Shown in pieces: positions 7,767-10,447 of a DNA stretch of 10,447 nt. The notes beneath the pieces are model-generated. The model searched no databases and was not told the origin of the DNA. It saw nothing but the letters and a program-made list of their open reading frames with translations. Made by a program: the position numbers and the translations under genes. The stretch comes from Acidobacteriota bacterium. Lineage in GTDB: Bacteria; Acidobacteriota; Terriglobia; Terriglobales; Acidobacteriaceae. Location of the stretch: the NCBI GenBank assembly GCA_019510535.1, contig JAEKKE010000017.1, forward strand, positions 1 to 10,447. Direction: 5' to 3'. Within the stretch, counting starts at the first letter, position 1. Each line of letters begins with the position of its first letter.

Positions 7767-7879
7767 AGCATTTTTCCTGTAGGTGTAGCGCAGGGCTTGT
7801 GCATCTATGGGCGTTTTCCGCAATGAAAACGCCGCTGCACGCTCCACTCGGGATACCCAGCAACAGGACAAATGCTCTA
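7764..7879. mobile_element. MITE-like structured element in a stop codon
   Basis: A non-coding element with perfect 10-bp ends, TAGAGCATTT at 7764-7773 and AAATGCTCTA at 7870-7879, extended inward by TCCTGT/ACAGGA after one mismatch. Inner pairings continue: GTGTAGCG 7783-7790 with 7840-7847 (one mismatch), GTGCA 7799-7803 with 7836-7840 (sharing base 7840) and a 9-bp GGCGTTTTC/GAAAACGCC hairpin at 7810-7833. The whole therefore folds into one long imperfect hairpin. The outer TA on each side looks like a TA target duplication, as made by IS630/mariner-type transposases, leaving a 112-bp element of 7766-7877. No transposase is encoded. It could alternatively be a retained structured RNA or an attenuator between exporter and sensor genes. 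Confidence 0.65.
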
Positions 7880-7910
7880 AGGTGATGTCAGGAGAGAGTG
7901 CGGCGATGGA

Positions 7911-8939
7911 GTGCGACGAGAGCCAGGAAAGCCAAAAGCTTACCCGATCCTCAGCCACAGACGTGATGCATGGATTGCGCTGGCGATCGCATATCCCATC
8001 TTCCTGCTCTCGTTTTTCGTTGCTGCCGAGACCCGGGGCCGCACACGGTGGATCGCATACACCGTGCTGTTTGCGGTGGGCTATGTGTACATGCCGTTTA
8101 ACTCCAGTGCTTCCGGACTATTCGTATACCCGGTGGCGATGCTGCCATTCATCCTGAAAAAACCGCGAAGAGCGCTGGTCGCGATGGGGGCACAGGTCTC
8201 CGGCATGTTCCTCGAGATGGCCATCTTTGGTCTGAGTCGCTGGGCAGTCTGTGTCGGTGTTTTCTTCGTAGTAGTGATCACTCTCACAAACCTGTACTAC
8301 GCAGAGCAGGAGTGGTCTAACGCGAAGCTGAAGCTTGCCAATGAAGAGATCGAACATCTGGCAACCGTTGCCGAGCGGGAGCGCATTGCACGCGACCTTC
8401 ACGATCTGCTGGGGCACACTCTGACCGTCATCGCTTTGAAGAGCGAACTGGCCGGTAAATTGATTACCAGTGATCCCAACGCAGCAGCGTCTGAGATCGC
8501 TGAGATTCAACAGACCTCTCGTAAGGCATTGGCGGAGGTGCGTGAGGCGGTGCTGGGCTATCGCTCCCAGGGGCTGAGTGCAGAGGTCGACCGCGCACGC
8601 AAGGCGCTGGCGACCGCTGACATCAAGCTGATCTGCGACGGCTTGCCGAATGAGCTACCCGTCGCCGAAGAGACGGTGCTTTGCCTGGCTGTGCGAGAGA
8701 GTGTCACCAATATCATGCGTCATTCTGAGGCGACCGAGGTCTGGATGCAGTTCCGCTTCCGCGATGGACGGCTGCATGTTACGGTCGCCGATAATGGCAA
8801 AGGCGGCGTCAAGGAGGAAGGGTCAGGGTTGCGAGGTATGCGTGAGCGTGTAGAAGCACTGGGTGGGCGGTTGTCGATCCAGTCTGAGGTGGGCACTCAA
8901 CTGACGATCGATCTGCCGCAGGGTGCGGCCACGGTATGA
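7911..8939 (+). CDS. DesK-like sensor histidine kinase
   Basis: Membrane sensor that autophosphorylates and passes phosphate to the regulator encoded next. The first 132 residues hold four to five hydrophobic segments (about 21-38, 46-62, 68-82, 86-106, 112-130) with almost no periplasmic loop, so it probably senses within the membrane, as DesK does. The HisKA_3 dimerisation box RIARDLHDLLGHTL carries the phospho-accepting His164. The ATPase domain shows the N-box RESVTNIMRHSEA (Asn267), DNGKG at 294-298 and GSGLRGM at 304-310. Length 342 residues is close to family size. The start is uncertain: GTG at 7911 is the only start in frame after the upstream stop, but AGGAGAG at 7890-7896 is 14 nt away, while an out-of-frame ATG at 7906 is better spaced. 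It overlaps the regulator gene by ATGA. Its stimulus may be envelope stress or the exporter's cargo; that is inference. Confidence 0.92.
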   Translation: MRREPGKPKAYPILSHRRDAWIALAIAYPIFLLSFFVAAETRGRTRWIAYTVLFAVGYVYMPFNSSASGLFVYPVAMLPFILKKPRRALVAMGAQVSGMFLEMAIFGLSRWAVCVGVFFVVVITLTNLYYAEQEWSNAKLKLANEEIEHLATVAERERIARDLHDLLGHTLTVIALKSELAGKLITSDPNAAASEIAEIQQTSRKALAEVREAVLGYRSQGLSAEVDRARKALATADIKLICDGLPNELPVAEETVLCLAVRESVTNIMRHSEATEVWMQFRFRDGRLHVTVADNGKGGVKEEGSGLRGMRERVEALGGRLSIQSEVGTQLTIDLPQGAATV

Positions 8940-9547
8940 CGAAAATTGAAGTATTGCTGGTCGAAGATCAGGGCATGGTTCTGGGAGCTCTGGCCGCTCT
9001 GCTGAATACGGAGCCGGATATTACCGTGGCAGGCACGGCCAGTAACGGCCGCGCAGCGTTAGATCTCATGACGAAGAAGCCTCCGCAGGTGCTGGTCACC
9101 GATATCGAGATGCCGCAGATGACCGGCCTCGAGCTGGCGGCAGTGGTGAAAGAACGTTTTCCAAAGACACGCGTGGTGATTCTGACCACCTTCGCCCGTC
9201 CCGGCTATTTGCGCCGCGCGCTCGACGCCGGAGCGCAGGGCTATCTATTAAAGGACCGTCCAGCGGCGGAGCTGGCAGAGGCGATCCGCCGGGTGCATCG
9301 CGGTCTGCGCGTGGTAGATCCGGATCTGGCCGCTGAGGCATGGACCGCCGATCCCGATCCGCTGACTGACCGCGAACGGCAGATTCTGCAGCGCGCGGGT
9401 GACGGAATGTCGACGGCGGATGTGGCACGGGAACTGAGCCTGAGCGAGGGCACGGTGCGGAACTATCTCTCGGAATCGATCGCAAAACTAGGCGTCTCAA
9501 ATCGCATCGAGGCGGCTCGCCTCGCGCGCTCCAAAGGCTGGCTCTAA
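8936..9547 (+). CDS. DesR-like NarL-family response regulator
   Basis: DNA-binding regulator of 203 residues that pairs with the DesK-like kinase. The receiver domain spans about 3-120, with acidic residues Glu10/Asp11, phospho-acceptor Asp56 in TDIEMP, Thr84 and Lys106 in LLKD. The segment ILTTFARPGYLRRAL at 82-96 matches B. subtilis DesR almost word for word from memory, supporting the subfamily. A LuxR-type helix-turn-helix occupies about 142-203, with LTDRERQIL, then ADVARELSLSEGTVRNYLS and NRIEAARLARSKGWL. The start ATG overlaps the kinase stop as ATGA, so the two are made together. It is the last gene of the operon. Regulators of this kind usually bind inverted repeats near transporter promoters; the array at 5937-5995, upstream of the first gene of this operon, is the most likely target. 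Confidence 0.94.
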   Translation: MTKIEVLLVEDQGMVLGALAALLNTEPDITVAGTASNGRAALDLMTKKPPQVLVTDIEMPQMTGLELAAVVKERFPKTRVVILTTFARPGYLRRALDAGAQGYLLKDRPAAELAEAIRRVHRGLRVVDPDLAAEAWTADPDPLTDRERQILQRAGDGMSTADVARELSLSEGTVRNYLSESIAKLGVSNRIEAARLARSKGWL

Positions 9548-9610
9548 GCAGCAGAGTTCCAGCGGGCGGATTCGAGCGCGGCACAACCCTTTTGTTTGTC
9601 ATTTCGCAGC

Positions 9611-9688
9611 GACCGGGGTCCCCGGCCAGCTTTGCTGGTGGGGTGGATCGATCGGGGTTCCCGGCCAGTGCTGGTGGGGGTGGATCGA
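9611..9688. repeat. Two-copy 39-nt tandem repeat
   Basis: Two adjacent units, about 9611-9649 and 9650-9688, share CGGGGT(C/T)CCCGGCCAG, then a variable loop, then GCTGGTGGGG and GTGGATCGA. Each unit has a small hairpin: CCAGC-TTT-GCTGG in the first and CCAG-TG-CTGG in the second, so the stem is kept while the loop differs. The units lie in the 241-nt gap between the response regulator and the glycosidase gene. Two copies are too few for a CRISPR array, and no spacer-repeat pattern exists. It is probably a dispersed intergenic repeat of this genome; copy number elsewhere is unknown. Confidence 0.65.
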
Positions 9689-9706
9689 AGCGGAGAAATC
9701 CGCTTC
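9687..9706. repeat. GAAA-tetraloop hairpin in intergenic gap
   Basis: GAAGCGGA at 9687-9694 pairs perfectly with TCCGCTTC at 9699-9706 around a GAAA loop, an unusually stable RNA hairpin type. It directly follows the second copy of the tandem repeat and may be the end of the same repeat family. No T-run follows, so it is not a standard terminator, although it lies 140 nt after the regulator stop with no other candidate in between. Confidence 0.5.
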
Positions 9707-9788
9707 TCGTCCGCCCATTCTCCTGGGGTAACATTTTCATTCTCCAACCTCTATGCATCTTTATGCATATGCAAGTAAACTTGTCGGC

Positions 9789-10447
9789 ATGAATCGCAGA
9801 GAGATGCTGAAGGCCGGCGGAGCCGTCATGATTGCCGGTATATCGACAAACGGTATCGCCGCGCCGGCACAACCGGCTATGAAGGTCGAACGCTGGGATG
9901 TCTTTGAAATTACCCTGAATGGCCCGAAGGAAGGCAATCCCTTTCTTGATGTCTGGATAAAAGCCACCTTCCGTAAGGGCGGCCGCGAGATGACCATTGA
10001 CGGCTTCTACGACGGTGACGGCGTGTATAAGGTGCGCTTCATGCCGGACTCTGTCGGCGTCTGGATGGAGGTGACGCCTGCCGCCGGCAGCAACCACGGT
10101 CCTGTAAGCGTTCGTGACACCTTTCACTTCGGCTATGCCGACGGCACACCATATTTTCCGTTTGGCACCACCTGCTATGCCTGGGTGCACCAGACCGAAG
10201 AGCGCGAGCGGGAGACGCTGGCAGCGCTGAAGACAGGGCCATTCAACAAGATGCGCATGTGCATCTTCCCCAAGTGGTACCAGTACAACCACGGGGTTCC
10301 ACCGCGCTTCCCGTTTCCGCGCCAGGGTGAGACGAACGATTACTCCCGCTTCAATCCGGAGTACTTCCGCCATATCGAGCAGCGCATTCAGGACCTGCGT
10401 GCGATGAATATCGAGGCGGACCTGATCCTCTTTCATCCCTACGATCA
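9789..10447 (+). CDS. Secreted DUF5060-type glycosidase, 5' part
   Basis: The first 219 residues of a larger enzyme cut by the window end. The N-terminus NRREMLKAGG followed by a hydrophobic stretch and AAPA is a plausible Tat signal, which would export a folded protein. Residues about 33-100 fit a DUF5060 beta-sandwich (WDVFEITLNGP, DGFYDGDGVYKVRFMP). From about 120 a TIM-barrel-like domain begins: PYFPFGTTCYAWVHQ, GPFNKMRMCIFPK, RFNPEYFRHIEQRI and IEADLILFHPYD. This is the layout of DUF4038/GH-like enzymes that attack plant or microbial polysaccharides; the exact substrate and the catalytic acids cannot be judged from the fragment. I use ATG 9789 because the Tat motif begins there, but no clear Shine-Dalgarno precedes it. 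An in-frame ATG at 9753 would add 12 residues. The gene probably stands alone, not in the operon upstream. Confidence 0.85.
   Translation, partial: MNRREMLKAGGAVMIAGISTNGIAAPAQPAMKVERWDVFEITLNGPKEGNPFLDVWIKATFRKGGREMTIDGFYDGDGVYKVRFMPDSVGVWMEVTPAAGSNHGPVSVRDTFHFGYADGTPYFPFGTTCYAWVHQTEERERETLAALKTGPFNKMRMCIFPKWYQYNHGVPPRFPFPRQGETNDYSRFNPEYFRHIEQRIQDLRAMNIEADLILFHPYD

Noticed and set aside
7807..8157. Open frame starting inside the structured element and overlapping the kinase start
   Set aside because: It begins within the non-coding hairpin element and covers the kinase's first membrane segments in another frame; no motif or homology is apparent. Its ATG at 7906 is discussed only as a start-site oddity.
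9611..9688. Possible CRISPR array
   Set aside because: Only two directly adjoining units with no unique spacers, and no cas genes nearby.
9096..10436. Very long minus-strand open frame (446 codons)
   Set aside because: It runs antisense through the response regulator, the intergenic repeats and the glycosidase, all of which show clear plus-strand family motifs. Its product is Arg/Pro-rich without any motif.

Overview
The window looks like chromosomal DNA of an Acidobacteriota member of the class Terriglobia (a Terriglobus, Granulicella or Edaphobacter-like organism). The reasons are moderately high GC, a large TonB-dependent receptor with an N-terminal carboxypeptidase-regulatory-like domain (the Oar-like type that is expanded in this group), a DUF5060-type secreted glycosidase and small structured intergenic repeats. 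This assignment rests on family resemblance only; no rRNA or other marker gene is present.

Layout. (1) Positions 1-2139, plus strand: the tail of a tight three-gene operon made of an adenylylsulfate kinase (CysC, start cut off), an HPr-kinase-like P-loop protein and a PAPS-dependent sulfotransferase. The genes sit 2 nt apart or overlap by 4 nt. CysC makes the sulfate donor PAPS and the sulfotransferase uses it, so the operon probably sulfates a metabolite, peptide or glycan; the HprK-like protein may phosphorylate the same product. A perfect 14-bp stem (2144-2198) separates it from the next block and probably ends transcription from both sides. (2) Positions 2202-5875, minus strand: a TonB-dependent receptor gene broken by a frameshift with an apparent internal deletion, followed 24 nt later by an uncharacterised secreted protein. 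(3) Positions 5876-6069: a divergent control region of unusual symmetry, with a 13-bp inverted repeat made of TGACA/TGTCA half-sites, nested inside a 14-bp inverted repeat that lies near both gene starts. (4) Positions 6070-9547, plus strand: an ABC-2 exporter (ATPase and permease) followed by a DesK/DesR-type two-component system, in the same order as YvfRSTU-like systems in Firmicutes. A 112-bp structured element has apparently landed exactly in the permease stop codon, between exporter and sensor. (5) Positions 9548-9788: a gap with a two-copy 39-nt tandem repeat and a GAAA-loop hairpin. (6) From 9789, plus strand: the start of a Tat-type secreted DUF5060/DUF4038-like glycosidase, cut off by the window end.

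The most interesting unit is the centre. A TonB-receptor/secreted-protein operon and an exporter/two-component operon point away from one symmetric operator, which suggests joint control by the DesR-like regulator encoded at 8936-9547. The receptor arm appears to be decaying in this strain.
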